Both the position numbers and the translations under genes were made by a program. A stretch of DNA of 64,000 nucleotides from Actinomyces sp. oral taxon 414 (GTDB lineage: Bacteria; Actinomycetota; Actinomycetes; Actinomycetales; Actinomycetaceae), in the NCBI RefSeq assembly GCF_001278845.1, contig NZ_CP012590.1:1798001-1862000 (forward strand), written 5' to 3'. Shown here piece after piece: positions 1 through 8,910 of this stretch. Every line of letters starts with the position of its first letter. Position 1 is the first letter of the stretch. The notes under the pieces are model-generated. The model was not told the origin of the DNA and made no database searches. It was given only the letters and a program-made list of their open reading frames with translations.

Positions 1-388
1 GGGTGCCGTCCAGGGCCACGACCCTGCGCGAGGCGAACCGGTCCGCGCCCCCCTGCACGGGCAGGGGGCCGGACAGCAGATCGAACAGCGCCTTGAGGGG
101 GGCCGGCCCCACCCGGCGCATCGCCTGCGAGATCGACGAGGCGCTCACGGGCTCCACGGGGCGCCCCAGGCCCGCGCACAGGCGCGACCACACCCCGCTC
201 CACCCCACCGATCCGAACAGCGCCCCCGCCAGCAGCAGGTAGACCACCACCCGCGACGGCAGGCGCCGCACGCGCCGCTGCACGCCGCCCCCCGCCTCCA
301 GTGCCGCATCGACCATCTCGAAGGGAACCACCTGGGTCAACTCGCCCAGGTGACCGGGGGCGAACACGTCCGGCGCCGAAGGGCGCAT
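1..388 (-). CDS. IS4-family transposase, N-terminal part (cut by window edge)
   Basis: Reading leftward from an ATG at 388, this open frame covers 129 codons and runs off the window. Residues about 40-110 (PSRVVVYLLLAGALFG, then SASSISQAMRRVGPAPLKAL) match the N-terminal domain of IS4-type transposases. The last visible residues, VALDGT, are where the first catalytic aspartate of the DDE core normally sits. The enzyme would cut and paste its own element. Only the 5' part is present, so whether the gene is intact cannot be judged. It is transcribed away from lipB. Family assignment is by recognition of the motif pattern. Confidence 0.8.
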   Translation of the reverse strand, partial: MRPSAPDVFAPGHLGELTQVVPFEMVDAALEAGGGVQRRVRRLPSRVVVYLLLAGALFGSVGWSGVWSRLCAGLGRPVEPVSASSISQAMRRVGPAPLKALFDLLSGPLPVQGGADRFASRRVVALDGT

Positions 389-404
389 GGCACAATCACA
401 CACA

Positions 405-466
405 GCAGGCCTTGTCTAAGAGAACGGATCAGTCTTGGCGGACCGACCCACTCCTACAAGGCCTGC
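405..466. repeat. Inverted repeat upstream of the IS4-type transposase
   Basis: An exact 11-bp inverted repeat (GCAGGCCTTGT at 405-415, its complement at 456-466) lies just 5' of the transposase start. It may belong to the right end of the insertion sequence or to a hairpin limiting its expression. The true IS terminus cannot be fixed because the other end is outside the window. Confidence 0.45.
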
Positions 467-550
467 GCCCACCACCAAACCGACACGCCGCCCACCCACC
501 TCTTGACACCCCACCCCAACCCCTAACCGAACGACATTGCACTTAACCCG

Positions 551-619
551 CGAGATCGCCGGGTAACCCTCGAGAACGTACCCCTAGCAGACGTTCTCGC
601 GGGTTACCCGGCGATCTCG
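551..619. repeat. Dispersed 69-bp palindrome, copy 1
   Basis: Two 29-bp arms (551-579 and 591-619) are complementary with one mismatch around an 11-nt loop. The whole unit recurs at 44431-44499 with 2 differences in 69 bp. It lies in the gene-free stretch 389-1028 between the IS4 transposase and lipB. No coding potential is seen in it. Confidence 0.85.
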
Positions 620-631
620 TGAGGCGGCCGG

Positions 632-743
632 CGTCTGCTACGCCCCTTTCGCTCTACTACGCTCCTTCACCCTCCACTGTACGAGGGAAAGAGGCGTAGC
701 AGAGGCAAAGAGGCGTAGCAGAAGGAAAGGGGCGTAGCAGACG
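632..743. repeat. Palindrome with tandem GGCGTAGCAG units
   Basis: Arms of 19 bp (632-650 and 725-743) are exactly complementary. The right half contains three tandem units of about 19-20 bp, each with GGCGTAGCAG (about 690-743). The left half holds inverted or degenerate copies, so the 112-bp block is a compound palindrome. It is adjacent to the 551-619 palindrome in the same intergenic stretch. Confidence 0.8.
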
Positions 744-1028
744 GTCCGACGTCGTTCCTGTTCTCGGCCGGGGATGCGCCAGAAGCGCCCTCACGAGCAC
801 CCAGCCGTACCCCACGAGTCATATGCGTAACACCCGTAACGGAGGCACCACTACGGGCACCCTCACGGGACCGGGGCAGGACCACAATGGCGCCGACGGC
901 GGCAGACCGGGCCTGGGGCCGGAGTGGGGGCCCCGGAGCGGAGACCGGGCCCGGGGCTGGAGCGGGGACCCCGGAGCGGGGACCGGTGCCGGGGAATGAC
1001 GACGACACGCCGCCGCTAGACTGCGCGG

Positions 1029-1868
1029 GTGCAGCGCCTCGACCTCGATCTGGGCTCTCGGCTCGTCCCCTACCGCGAGGCCTGGGAGCTCCAGAGACAG
1101 GTGCACGGCGAGGTGGCCGCCGCCCGCCGCGGCCCGACCCTCGTCCTGGTCGAGCACGAGAGCGTCTACACCGTCGGGCGCCGCACCCACAGCTGGGAGC
1201 GGCCGGCCTCCGACGACGTCGAGGGCGTACCCGTCATTGACGTTGACCGCGGCGGGAAGACCACCTGGCACGGCCCGGGGCAGCTGACCGTCTACCCGAT
1301 CGTGCGCCTGGCCCGCCCCATCGACGTCATCAAGTACGTGCGCGCCCTGGAGGCCGCCGTCATGGAGGTGTGCGCCGCCTACGGGGTGGGTACGCGGCGC
1401 GTGGCGGGCCGCTCGGGGGTGTGGGTGCCCGCGGACCCCGCCCTCGCCGCCCCCGCGGACCCCGCGGGCCTCCCGGCGCCCGGTGGCCGGCACCCGGAGA
1501 CGCCGACGGCGGAGACAAGACGGTCCGACCGCCCGGCGCCCGGCGGCCGGCACGGCGAGGGTGTTGGCGGCCGCGTCGGCGGCTCCGGCCCACCGCCGCC
1601 CGGGCCCCGCCCGGAGCGCAAGATCTGCGCCCTGGGCGTGCGCGTGGCGCGGGGCGCGACCATGCACGGCATCGGCCTGAACGTGGATCCCAACCTGGAG
1701 GCCTTCAGCCTGTCGCGCATTATCCCCTGCGGCATCGACGACGCCGGGGTGACGTCGCTGAGCGCCGAGACCGGCCGCCCCCTGGCGACGGCCGACCCGG
1801 CCGACGCCCTGACGGCGACCCTGGAGCGGAACCTGGCGCCCCTCGTGGCCGACGCCGCACTCTCATGA
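1029..1868 (+). CDS. lipB: Octanoyltransferase LipB with a low-complexity insertion
   Basis: Transfers octanoate from acyl carrier protein to lipoyl domains, the first step of lipoate synthesis in the cytoplasm. Family signatures are [24 protein letters not shown] and [10 protein letters not shown]. The catalytic pair is Lys198 (in RKICALGVR) and Cys234 (in IIPCGI). The GTG at 1029 is taken as start because it gives the usual N-terminus. Between GVWVP (about residue 137) and ERKICALG (about 196) sits a Pro/Gly/Arg-rich insert of roughly 50 residues containing the duplicated motif PAPGGRH. The family normally has only a short loop here. lipA follows 140 bp downstream. Confidence 0.93.
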   Translation: MQRLDLDLGSRLVPYREAWELQRQVHGEVAAARRGPTLVLVEHESVYTVGRRTHSWERPASDDVEGVPVIDVDRGGKTTWHGPGQLTVYPIVRLARPIDVIKYVRALEAAVMEVCAAYGVGTRRVAGRSGVWVPADPALAAPADPAGLPAPGGRHPETPTAETRRSDRPAPGGRHGEGVGGRVGGSGPPPPGPRPERKICALGVRVARGATMHGIGLNVDPNLEAFSLSRIIPCGIDDAGVTSLSAETGRPLATADPADALTATLERNLAPLVADAALS

Positions 1869-1918
1869 CCGACGCCGCGCCCCTCGTGGCCGACGCCGCC
1901 CCTCGTGGCCGACGCCAC
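1836..1918. repeat. Three imperfect direct repeats at the lipB 3' end
   Basis: A segment of about 20 bp containing CCTCGTGGCCGACGCC occurs at about 1836-1858, 1877-1899 and 1899-1918, spanning the lipB stop codon and the spacer before lipA. It encodes the repeated VADAA tail of LipB. It probably arose by local slippage or duplication. Confidence 0.7.
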
Positions 1919-2008
1919 GCCGCGGCCGTCGTCGCCTGGGCCTTGAGTCCCAGACGGCGACATAGGATGAAGGCCGCACTCGGTGACGACGAGGAGGAGG
2001 AACCGGCC

Positions 2009-3034
2009 GTGACCAACGCGATCGCCCCCGAGGGGCGCAGGCTGCTGCGCGTCGAGGCCCGCAACGCCCAGACGCCCATCGAGCGCAAGCCCAAGTGGCT
2101 GCGGACCCGGGCCGTCATCTCCGAGACCTATCAGGAGGTCCAGGGCCTGGTCAGGCAGAAGCGCCTGCACACCGTGTGCGCCGAGGCCAACTGCCCCAAC
2201 ATCTACGAGTGCTGGAACGACCGCGAGGCCTCCTTCCTCATCGGCGGGGAGATGTGCACCCGCCGCTGCGACTTCTGCGACATCGCCACCGGCCGCCCCA
2301 CCGCCTACGACGAGGACGAGCCCGCCCGCGTGGCCGCCTCCGTGGCGCAGATGCGGCTGCGCTACGCCACCGTCACCGGCGTCGCCCGCGATGACCGGCC
2401 CGACGGCGGCGCCTGGCTCTACGCCGAGGTCGCCCGGCAGATCCACGCCGCGGCGCCCGGCTGCGGCGTCGAGCTGCTCGTGCCCGACTTCCGCGGCGAC
2501 CGGGCCGCCCTGGAGGAGGTCTTCTCCGCCGCCCCCGAGGTCTTCGCCCACAATCTGGAGACGGTCCCGCGCATCTTCAGGCGCATCCGCCCCGCCTTCT
2601 CCTACGAGGGCAGCCTGTCCGTGCTCCGCCGGGCCTCCGAGGCGGGCCTGCTGACCAAGTCCAACCTCATCCTCGGCATGGGCGAGACCCGGGCGGAGAT
2701 CGAGCGGGCCATCGCGGACCTCGTGGATCACGGCGTCGACATCCTGACCATCACCCAGTACATGCGCCCCTCCAAGCTGCACCACCCCATCGACCGGTGG
2801 GTCAAGCCCCAGGAGTTCGTCGAGCTGGCGGGCGTGGCCGAGGAGATGGGCATCCCGGCGGTCATGAGCGGCCCCATGGTGCGCTCCTCCTACCGCTCGG
2901 GCATGCTCTGGGGCCGGGCCATGCGGGCCAAGGGACGCCCCATCCCGGCGTCGATGGCCGAGCTGGCCGTGCCCGGCACCGCCCGCCAGGAGGCCTCGGC
3001 CCTTCTGGCCGGCCCGCTCGGCGCGGTCTGCTGA
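2009..3034 (+). CDS. lipA: Lipoyl synthase LipA
   Basis: Radical-SAM enzyme that inserts two sulfurs into the octanoyl chain delivered by LipB. From the GTG at 2009 (strong ribosome site GAGGAGGAGG just upstream) it is 341 aa, a typical length. The auxiliary cluster cysteines are C57, C62 and C68 ([12 protein letters not shown]). The radical-SAM CX3CX2C motif is C83, C87 and C90 (CTRRCDFC). The C-terminal RSSYRSG motif, carrying the serine ligand of the auxiliary cluster, is present. The open frame extends upstream to 1370, but that part is antisense-like composition over lipB and is not used. The lipB-lipA order supports one lipoylation unit. Confidence 0.96.
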   Translation: MTNAIAPEGRRLLRVEARNAQTPIERKPKWLRTRAVISETYQEVQGLVRQKRLHTVCAEANCPNIYECWNDREASFLIGGEMCTRRCDFCDIATGRPTAYDEDEPARVAASVAQMRLRYATVTGVARDDRPDGGAWLYAEVARQIHAAAPGCGVELLVPDFRGDRAALEEVFSAAPEVFAHNLETVPRIFRRIRPAFSYEGSLSVLRRASEAGLLTKSNLILGMGETRAEIERAIADLVDHGVDILTITQYMRPSKLHHPIDRWVKPQEFVELAGVAEEMGIPAVMSGPMVRSSYRSGMLWGRAMRAKGRPIPASMAELAVPGTARQEASALLAGPLGAVC

Positions 3035-3101
3035 GCCGAGGGGTCGTTCGTCGGGGCCGACGGCGCCGCCCGCCCGGCGCCGTCGGCTATGGTGGTTCAT
3101 C

Positions 3102-3830
3102 GTGAGCACCTCAGCGCAGAGCCCCGACCCGAAGAAGAAGCGGCGCTTCGGGCAGTACCTTCAGAATATCAAGGACTCCTTCACGATCTCGCGGCGCACC
3201 TACCCGTGGATCGGCTGGGCGCTGGGGGGCATCGCCCTGGCCGTCGTCGCGCTGGGAGTCCTCATCGCCCTGCTCACGAACCAGGCCCTGTGGTACTGGC
3301 TCATCCTGGCCATCCCCATGGCCGGCGTGGGCTGCATGGCCCTGCTGGCCTGGACCACGCGGCACGCCGCCTACACCCAGATGGAGGGCCGCCCGGGGGC
3401 CGCCAAGTGGGTCCTCGACCAGGCGATCGGGCGCGGCTGGTTCGTCGAGTCGGATCCGGCCGCCATTAACCCCAAGACCCAGGACGTCATCTGGCGGGTC
3501 GTGGGCAGGCCGGGCGTCGTCCTGGTCGTCGAGGGCCCCGTGGGCAGGACCCAGAAGATGGCCGACGACGAGGGCCGGAAGATCCGCCGCATCCTGTCCA
3601 CCGTCCCCCTCCACGTCATTAACGTGGGCCCCGGCAAGGGCCAGACCCGGCTGCTCGACCTGTCCAAGACCCTGCGCAAGCTGCCCACGAAGCCCACCAG
3701 GCTCACCGACAACGAGATCGCCCAGGTCTCCAAGCGCCTGTCCTCGCTGTCGTCCAAGGGGCTGCCCATCCCCAAGGGCATCGACCCCATGAGGGCCCGC
3801 CCCGACCGCCGCGCCCTGCGTGGGCGCTGA
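3102..3830 (+). CDS. DUF4191 family membrane protein
   Basis: A 242-aa protein of the actinobacterial DUF4191 family, which commonly follows lipA. It has a basic N-terminus (PKKKRRFGQYLQ), two transmembrane segments (about residues 38-60 and 65-85), then a soluble domain containing RVVGRPGVVLVVEGP and HVINVGPGKGQTRL and a basic C-terminal tail. The GTG start at 3102 lies 67 bp after the lipA stop. Molecular function is unknown; synteny suggests only that it is expressed with lipoate genes. Confidence 0.85.
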   Translation: MSTSAQSPDPKKKRRFGQYLQNIKDSFTISRRTYPWIGWALGGIALAVVALGVLIALLTNQALWYWLILAIPMAGVGCMALLAWTTRHAAYTQMEGRPGAAKWVLDQAIGRGWFVESDPAAINPKTQDVIWRVVGRPGVVLVVEGPVGRTQKMADDEGRKIRRILSTVPLHVINVGPGKGQTRLLDLSKTLRKLPTKPTRLTDNEIAQVSKRLSSLSSKGLPIPKGIDPMRARPDRRALRGR

Positions 3831-3919
3831 GCCGACGTCGTCGGGCCCCGGGCCGGGCGGCCCGACCGAGCCGAGCGGGCCCGAGCCGACCGAGCCGGGG
3901 CCCGCTCGCGGCGCCGGTC

Positions 3920-3935
3920 GCAACTGAAACGAAAC
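3920..3935. promoter_or_regulatory. Possible GlnR-like operator upstream of glnA
   Basis: GCAAC-6 nt-GAAAC lies 107 bp before the glnA start and resembles the actinobacterial GlnR box (GTNAC-n6-GAAAC) with one mismatch in the first half. Position upstream of a glutamine synthetase fits nitrogen control. This is a visual match only, and many Actinomycetaceae regulators are uncharacterised. Confidence 0.3.
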
Positions 3936-4041
3936 ACCTGCGACACATCCGCGGCACGCCCGCGTCACCGCCCGTGCCTACGGTGGCCGCGATTCCCGCG
4001 CCGCGCCGGTCGTCGCGCGGACCATCTGCAGAGGAGCGCAT

Positions 4042-5466
4042 ATGTTCAAGGACGTGTCCGAGGCCCTGGCCTTCATCGAGAGGGAGGGGATCGAGCTCAT
4101 TGACGTCCGCTTCTGCGACCTGCCCGGGGTCATGCAGCACTTCACGATCCCGGTCGACGCCTTCAAGGACGAGGCCCTGACCCAGGGCCTCATGTTCGAC
4201 GGCTCCTCGATCCGCGGCTTCACGGCCATCCACGAGTCCGACATGAAGCTCGTGCCCGATATCGCCACGGCCTTCCTGGACCCCTTCCGGGCGCGCAAGA
4301 CCCTCATTATCAACTTCGCCATCGTCGACCCCTTCACCGACGAGGTCTACTCGCGCGACCCGCGCTCGATCGCCGCCAAGGCCGAGGACTACCTGCGCTC
4401 CACGGGCATCGCCGACACCTGCTACATCGGCGCCGAGGCCGAGTTCTACCTCTTCGACTCCGTGGAGTACGAGACGACGCCGGCCACCACGCGCTACGCC
4501 ATCGACTCCGCCGAGGCCGCCTGGAACACCGGGCGCTCCGAGGAGGGCGGCAACAAGGGCTACAAGACGGCGTTCAAGGGCGGCTACTTCCCCGTCCCCC
4601 CCAACGACCAGATGGTCGACATCCGCGACGCCATGGTGCGCACCTGCATCGAGTCCGGCCTGGCGATCGAACGCGCCCACCACGAGGTCGGCACCGCCGG
4701 CCAGCAGGAGATCAACTACCGGTTCAACTCCCTGCTGGCCGCCGGCGACGACATGATGAAGTTCAAGTACATCATCAAGAACGAGGCCTGGAGGGCAGGC
4801 AAGACGGCCACCTTCATGCCCAAGCCGATCTTCGGCGACAACGGCTCGGGCATGCACTGCCACCACTCGCTGTGGAAGGACGGCAGGCCGCTGTTCTTCG
4901 ACGAGCGCGGCTACGGGCAGCTGTCCGACCTGGCCCGCTGGTACATCGGCGGCATCCTGCGCCACGCCCCCAGCCTGCTGGCCTTCACCAACCCGTCGGT
5001 CAACTCCTTCCGCCGGCTCGTGCCGGGCTTCGAGGCGCCGGTCAACCTGGTCTACTCGGCCCGCAACCGCTCGGCCTGCATCCGCATCCCGGTCACCGGC
5101 TCCTCGCCCAAGGCCAAGCGCGTGGAGTACCGCGTGCCCGACCCCTCCTCCAACCCCTACCTGTGCTTCGCCGCGGTCCTCATGGCCGGCATCGACGGCG
5201 TGCGCAACCGGATCGAGCCGCGCGAGCCCATCGACAAGGACCTCTACGAGCTCGCCCCGGAGGAGTACCACGACATTGAGAAGCTGCCGCACTCGCTGGA
5301 CCGGGCCCTGGAGGCCCTGGAGGTCGACCACGACTACCTGACCGAGGGCGACGTCTTCACCCCCGACCTCATTGCGACGTGGATCGACTACAAGCGCGTC
5401 AACGAGATCGTACCGATGCGCATGCGCCCGCACCCCTACGAGTTCGAGCTCTACTACGACATGTGA
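4042..5466 (+). CDS. glnA: Glutamine synthetase type I
   Basis: Makes glutamine from glutamate, ammonia and ATP. The 474-aa length is standard for GS-I beta. Visible signatures are FDGSSIRGF near the N-terminus, [28 protein letters not shown] (ATP/metal site), [13 protein letters not shown] and [10 protein letters not shown]. Near the C-terminus, [11 protein letters not shown] holds the tyrosine that GlnE adenylylates in this class. The ATG at 4042 follows GAGGAG at good spacing. A second paralogue (glnA2) and the adenylyltransferase glnE are 10-16 kb downstream. Regulation by adenylylation is expected, and by a GlnR-like site possibly. Confidence 0.97.
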   Translation: MFKDVSEALAFIEREGIELIDVRFCDLPGVMQHFTIPVDAFKDEALTQGLMFDGSSIRGFTAIHESDMKLVPDIATAFLDPFRARKTLIINFAIVDPFTDEVYSRDPRSIAAKAEDYLRSTGIADTCYIGAEAEFYLFDSVEYETTPATTRYAIDSAEAAWNTGRSEEGGNKGYKTAFKGGYFPVPPNDQMVDIRDAMVRTCIESGLAIERAHHEVGTAGQQEINYRFNSLLAAGDDMMKFKYIIKNEAWRAGKTATFMPKPIFGDNGSGMHCHHSLWKDGRPLFFDERGYGQLSDLARWYIGGILRHAPSLLAFTNPSVNSFRRLVPGFEAPVNLVYSARNRSACIRIPVTGSSPKAKRVEYRVPDPSSNPYLCFAAVLMAGIDGVRNRIEPREPIDKDLYELAPEEYHDIEKLPHSLDRALEALEVDHDYLTEGDVFTPDLIATWIDYKRVNEIVPMRMRPHPYEFELYYDM

Positions 5467-5473
5467 CCGGGCC

Positions 5474-5508
5474 GGGGCGGCGGGGCCGGTTGAGGTCCGC
5501 GCCGCCCC
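5474..5508 (+). terminator. Hairpin after glnA
   Basis: GGGGCGGCG at 5474-5482 pairs with CGCCGCCCC at 5500-5508, starting 8 bp after the glnA stop. There is no U-tract, as is usual in high-GC actinobacteria, so termination is inferred from position and stem strength. Confidence 0.45.
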
Positions 5509-5619
5509 ACGCGTGCACGCCGACGGCGCCCCGCCCGCGCGTGCAAGCCGACGCCGCCGTGGTGCGGGCGCCGCCCCGGAGCGGGCGCCGTCGCGCGTGC
5601 GCAAGACCACCCCGCCCAT

Positions 5620-5648
5620 TTGCATACCTATACCGACTTGTGGATAGT
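5620..5648 (+). promoter_or_regulatory. Promoter candidate for the amino-acid ABC transporter
   Basis: TTGCAT (5620-5625) and GATAGT (5643-5648) are separated by 17 bp, a sigma70-type arrangement. They end about 38 bp before the ATG of the substrate-binding protein in an otherwise GC-rich spacer. Confidence 0.45.
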
Positions 5649-5685
5649 CTACGGACGGTTCGCTCCCACCATCCAAGGAGACCCC

Positions 5686-6624
5686 ATGTGGACCCCACAC
5701 CGCCTACGCGTCGTCGGCGCCGTCGGACTGTGTCTGAGCCTGGTCGCCGTCGGCGCCTGCACCCACGCCGAGGACTGGCGGGCCTCGGGGGCCGGTGACT
5801 CGGCCCCCATCCCCACCTACGACACCGACGCCATCCAACCCCAGCCGGACATTATCGCCATGCTCCCCGAGGGGGCGCTGGCCGACGGCGTCCTCGACGT
5901 GGCCGCCGCCACCGACTACCCGCCGGCCGAGTTCCTCGACGCCGGGGGCGCCGCCGTCGGCTACGACGTGCACCTGTCCCAGGCCATCGCCCGGGTCCTG
6001 GGCGTGCGCGCCGAGGTCCACACCGCCGAATTCGACTCCATTATCGCCGGGGTGGGCACCACCTACGACGCGGGGATCTCCTCCTTCACCGTCACCCGTG
6101 AGCGCACCGCGGCCATGAACATGATCGCCTACATCAACGTCGGCTCCCGCTTCAACGTCGCCGCCGGCAACCCCAAGAGCATCGACCCCTCCGACCACCT
6201 CAACCTGTGCGGCCTGACCATCGGGGTGCAGACCGGCACCGCCCAGGAGGAGAGCGTCAACACCTTCTCCCAGGACTGCAAGAAGGCGGGCAGGCCCGAG
6301 ATCGAGGTGCGCTCCTACTCCACCCAGTCCGAGGCCACCACCGCCCTGGCCGGGAGCACCCTCGACGCCGTCTACTCCGACTCCACCGTCGCCGGCTACG
6401 CCGTGGAGACCACCGGCGGCCAGGTCGAGACGGTCGGCGAGATCGAAGACGCCCTGCCCCAGGGCATCGTCCTGACCAAGAACGACCCCGCCCTGACCAA
6501 GGCTATCCAGGCGGCCGTCCAGTACCTCATGGACTCGGGGATCTGGCAGAAGATCCTGGACGCCTGGGGCATCGAAGGCGCCGCCCTGACCACCGCCGCG
6601 CTCAACCCCCCGGTGGAGAAGTAG
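5686..6624 (+). CDS. Amino-acid ABC transporter substrate-binding lipoprotein
   Basis: A 312-aa solute-binding protein of the polar amino-acid family (SBP_bac_3). The ATG at 5686 follows AAGGAG and begins a lipoprotein signal peptide ending in the lipobox VGAC, so it should be anchored outside the membrane. The mature part has the family pattern AATDYPPAEFLDAGG, VGYDVHLSQAIARVLG, FDSIIAGVGTTYDAGISSFTVT and the hinge region GLTIGVQTGTAQE. It is the first gene of a three-gene operon with permease and ATPase. The substrate cannot be set from sequence; polar amino acids such as glutamate, glutamine or cystine are the usual range. Confidence 0.92.
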   Translation: MWTPHRLRVVGAVGLCLSLVAVGACTHAEDWRASGAGDSAPIPTYDTDAIQPQPDIIAMLPEGALADGVLDVAAATDYPPAEFLDAGGAAVGYDVHLSQAIARVLGVRAEVHTAEFDSIIAGVGTTYDAGISSFTVTRERTAAMNMIAYINVGSRFNVAAGNPKSIDPSDHLNLCGLTIGVQTGTAQEESVNTFSQDCKKAGRPEIEVRSYSTQSEATTALAGSTLDAVYSDSTVAGYAVETTGGQVETVGEIEDALPQGIVLTKNDPALTKAIQAAVQYLMDSGIWQKILDAWGIEGAALTTAALNPPVEK

Positions 6625-6626
6625 AT

Positions 6627-7642
6627 ATGAGCACCACGAGCAATACCACCAGCACCGACGACGTCGCCGGCGGCACCGCCGCCAGTACCGCCGCCGCGAC
6701 CGACGAGGCCCCCGTCCAGCTCAATCGGCCCCGGCCGGTGCCCAAGCCGGGCACCTGGATCAGCGCCGCCGTCGTCATCGTTCTGGGCGCGATGTTCGTC
6801 CATGCGCTGGTCACCAATGAGAAGTTCCACTGGGACACGGTCTGGTTCTTCTTCCGCGAGGTCCGCGTCGTGCGGGCCGTGGGCTGGACCCTGCTGCTGA
6901 CCTTCCTGGCCATGGCGATCGGCATTGTGCTGGCCGTGACCACGGCGATCATGCGCCAGTCCTCCAACCCGATCCTGCGCTGGGTGGCCCTGGGCTACCT
7001 GTGGTTCTTCCGCGGCACCCCGATCTACACCCAGCTGGTCTTCTGGGGGGCGCTGGCCTCCCTCTACCAGTACCTCAGCCTCGGCGTGCCCTTCGGCCCC
7101 GAATTGCTGACCTTCCCCACCAGGTCCGTGTTCACGCCCTTCGTGGCCGCCGTCCTGGGGCTGGGCATCAACGAGGGGGCCTACCTGTCGGAGATCGTCC
7201 GCTCCGGCCTGGCCAGTGTGGACCCGGGACAGACGGAGGCCGCGGGCGCCCTGGGCATGAGCCGGGGCCAGATCATGCGGCGCATCGTGCTGCCGCAGGC
7301 CATGCGCGTCATCGTCCCGCCCACCGGCAACGAGACGATCTCCATGCTCAAGACCACCTCACTGGTCCTGGCCGTGCCCTTCACCCTGGACCTGACCTTC
7401 GTCACCAACGCCTACGCCTCGCGCACCTACCAGACGATCCCGCTGCTCATCGTGGCGGCCGTGTGGTACATCATCATCACCTCGATCCTCATGGTCGGCC
7501 AGCACTACCTCGAGCGCTACTACGGCAGGGGCTTCGACGACCGCTCGGGCGGCAAGAAGGCGGGCCGCGGCCTGTCCCGGCGCCAGCAGGCGATCCTCGA
7601 CGCCCACACGACCAAGGACAACCCCTTCCTGGAGGTCACCCC

Positions 7643-7646
<4 letters not shown>
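6627..7646 (+). CDS. Amino-acid ABC transporter permease
   Basis: A 339-aa inner-membrane permease of the HisM/GlnP type. An acidic, Thr/Ala-rich cytoplasmic N-terminus of about 45 residues precedes a first membrane segment (about 50-70), followed by the transport domain with further helices. The EAA loop, [23 protein letters not shown], marks where the ATPase docks (EAA-x3-G). It starts 2 bp after the preceding stop and its own stop overlaps the ATPase start (ATGA), so the three genes are translationally coupled. With a single permease gene, the channel is probably a homodimer. Confidence 0.94.
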
Positions 7647-8461
<815 letters not shown>

Positions 8462-8470
8462 AGTGCCGCT

Positions 8471-8899
8471 ATGACCGGCGCCACACGCATTGTCTCGACC
8501 AGGATCGGCGGGGAGGACGTGCTCGTCGAGGCCGTCGTCGTCCCGGGCACGGAGAAGCTCTCCAGCAAAGCCCGGGCGGTCGACAGGGTCCAGACCATGC
8601 TGGACGGCGCCCAGTCGGTCATCCGCTCCTTCGCCGAGGAGACGGCCGGGACGGTCGCGCAGATCCGGCGGACGGTCGGCTCGCCCGATGAGGTGAGCGT
8701 CGCGCTCGGCCTGTCCTTCGCCACCACCGGCAAGATCATTATCGCCTCGAGCACGGCGTCCGCCTCGATAACCGTCACCCTCACCTACAAGGCCGCCAAG
8801 GACGGCGAGGACGACGGCGCCGGCGGCACCGGCGGGGATGGCGCCGGCGGGAGTGCCGCGGGCGCAACAGCGGCGGGCGCCGCCTCTCCCCGCGGCTAA
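8471..8899 (+). CDS. Trypsin-co-occurring domain (Trypco1-like) protein
   Basis: A 142-aa protein. Residues about 1-115 resemble the Trypco1 / CU044_2847 family: a strand (TRIVSTRIGGEDVLVEAVVV), a helical centre (VQTMLDGAQSVIRSFAEETAGTV), then a strand pair containing DEVSVALGLSF and ASITVTLTYK. The last 30 residues are a Gly/Ala-rich low-complexity tail. Proteins of this family are known to be encoded next to trypsin-like proteases in NTPase-based conflict systems, and here the next gene, 11 bp downstream, starts with such a protease. It is probably a substrate, regulator or sensor partner. The role is inferred from context. Confidence 0.75.
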   Translation: MTGATRIVSTRIGGEDVLVEAVVVPGTEKLSSKARAVDRVQTMLDGAQSVIRSFAEETAGTVAQIRRTVGSPDEVSVALGLSFATTGKIIIASSTASASITVTLTYKAAKDGEDDGAGGTGGDGAGGSAAGATAAGAASPRG

Positions 8900-8910
8900 G
8901 GGACCGGGGA

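Noticed and set aside
1370..2008. N-terminal extension of lipA to 554 aa
   Set aside because: The upstream part overlaps lipB in another frame and is Arg/Pro-rich; the GTG at 2009 has a strong ribosome site and gives the usual LipA length.
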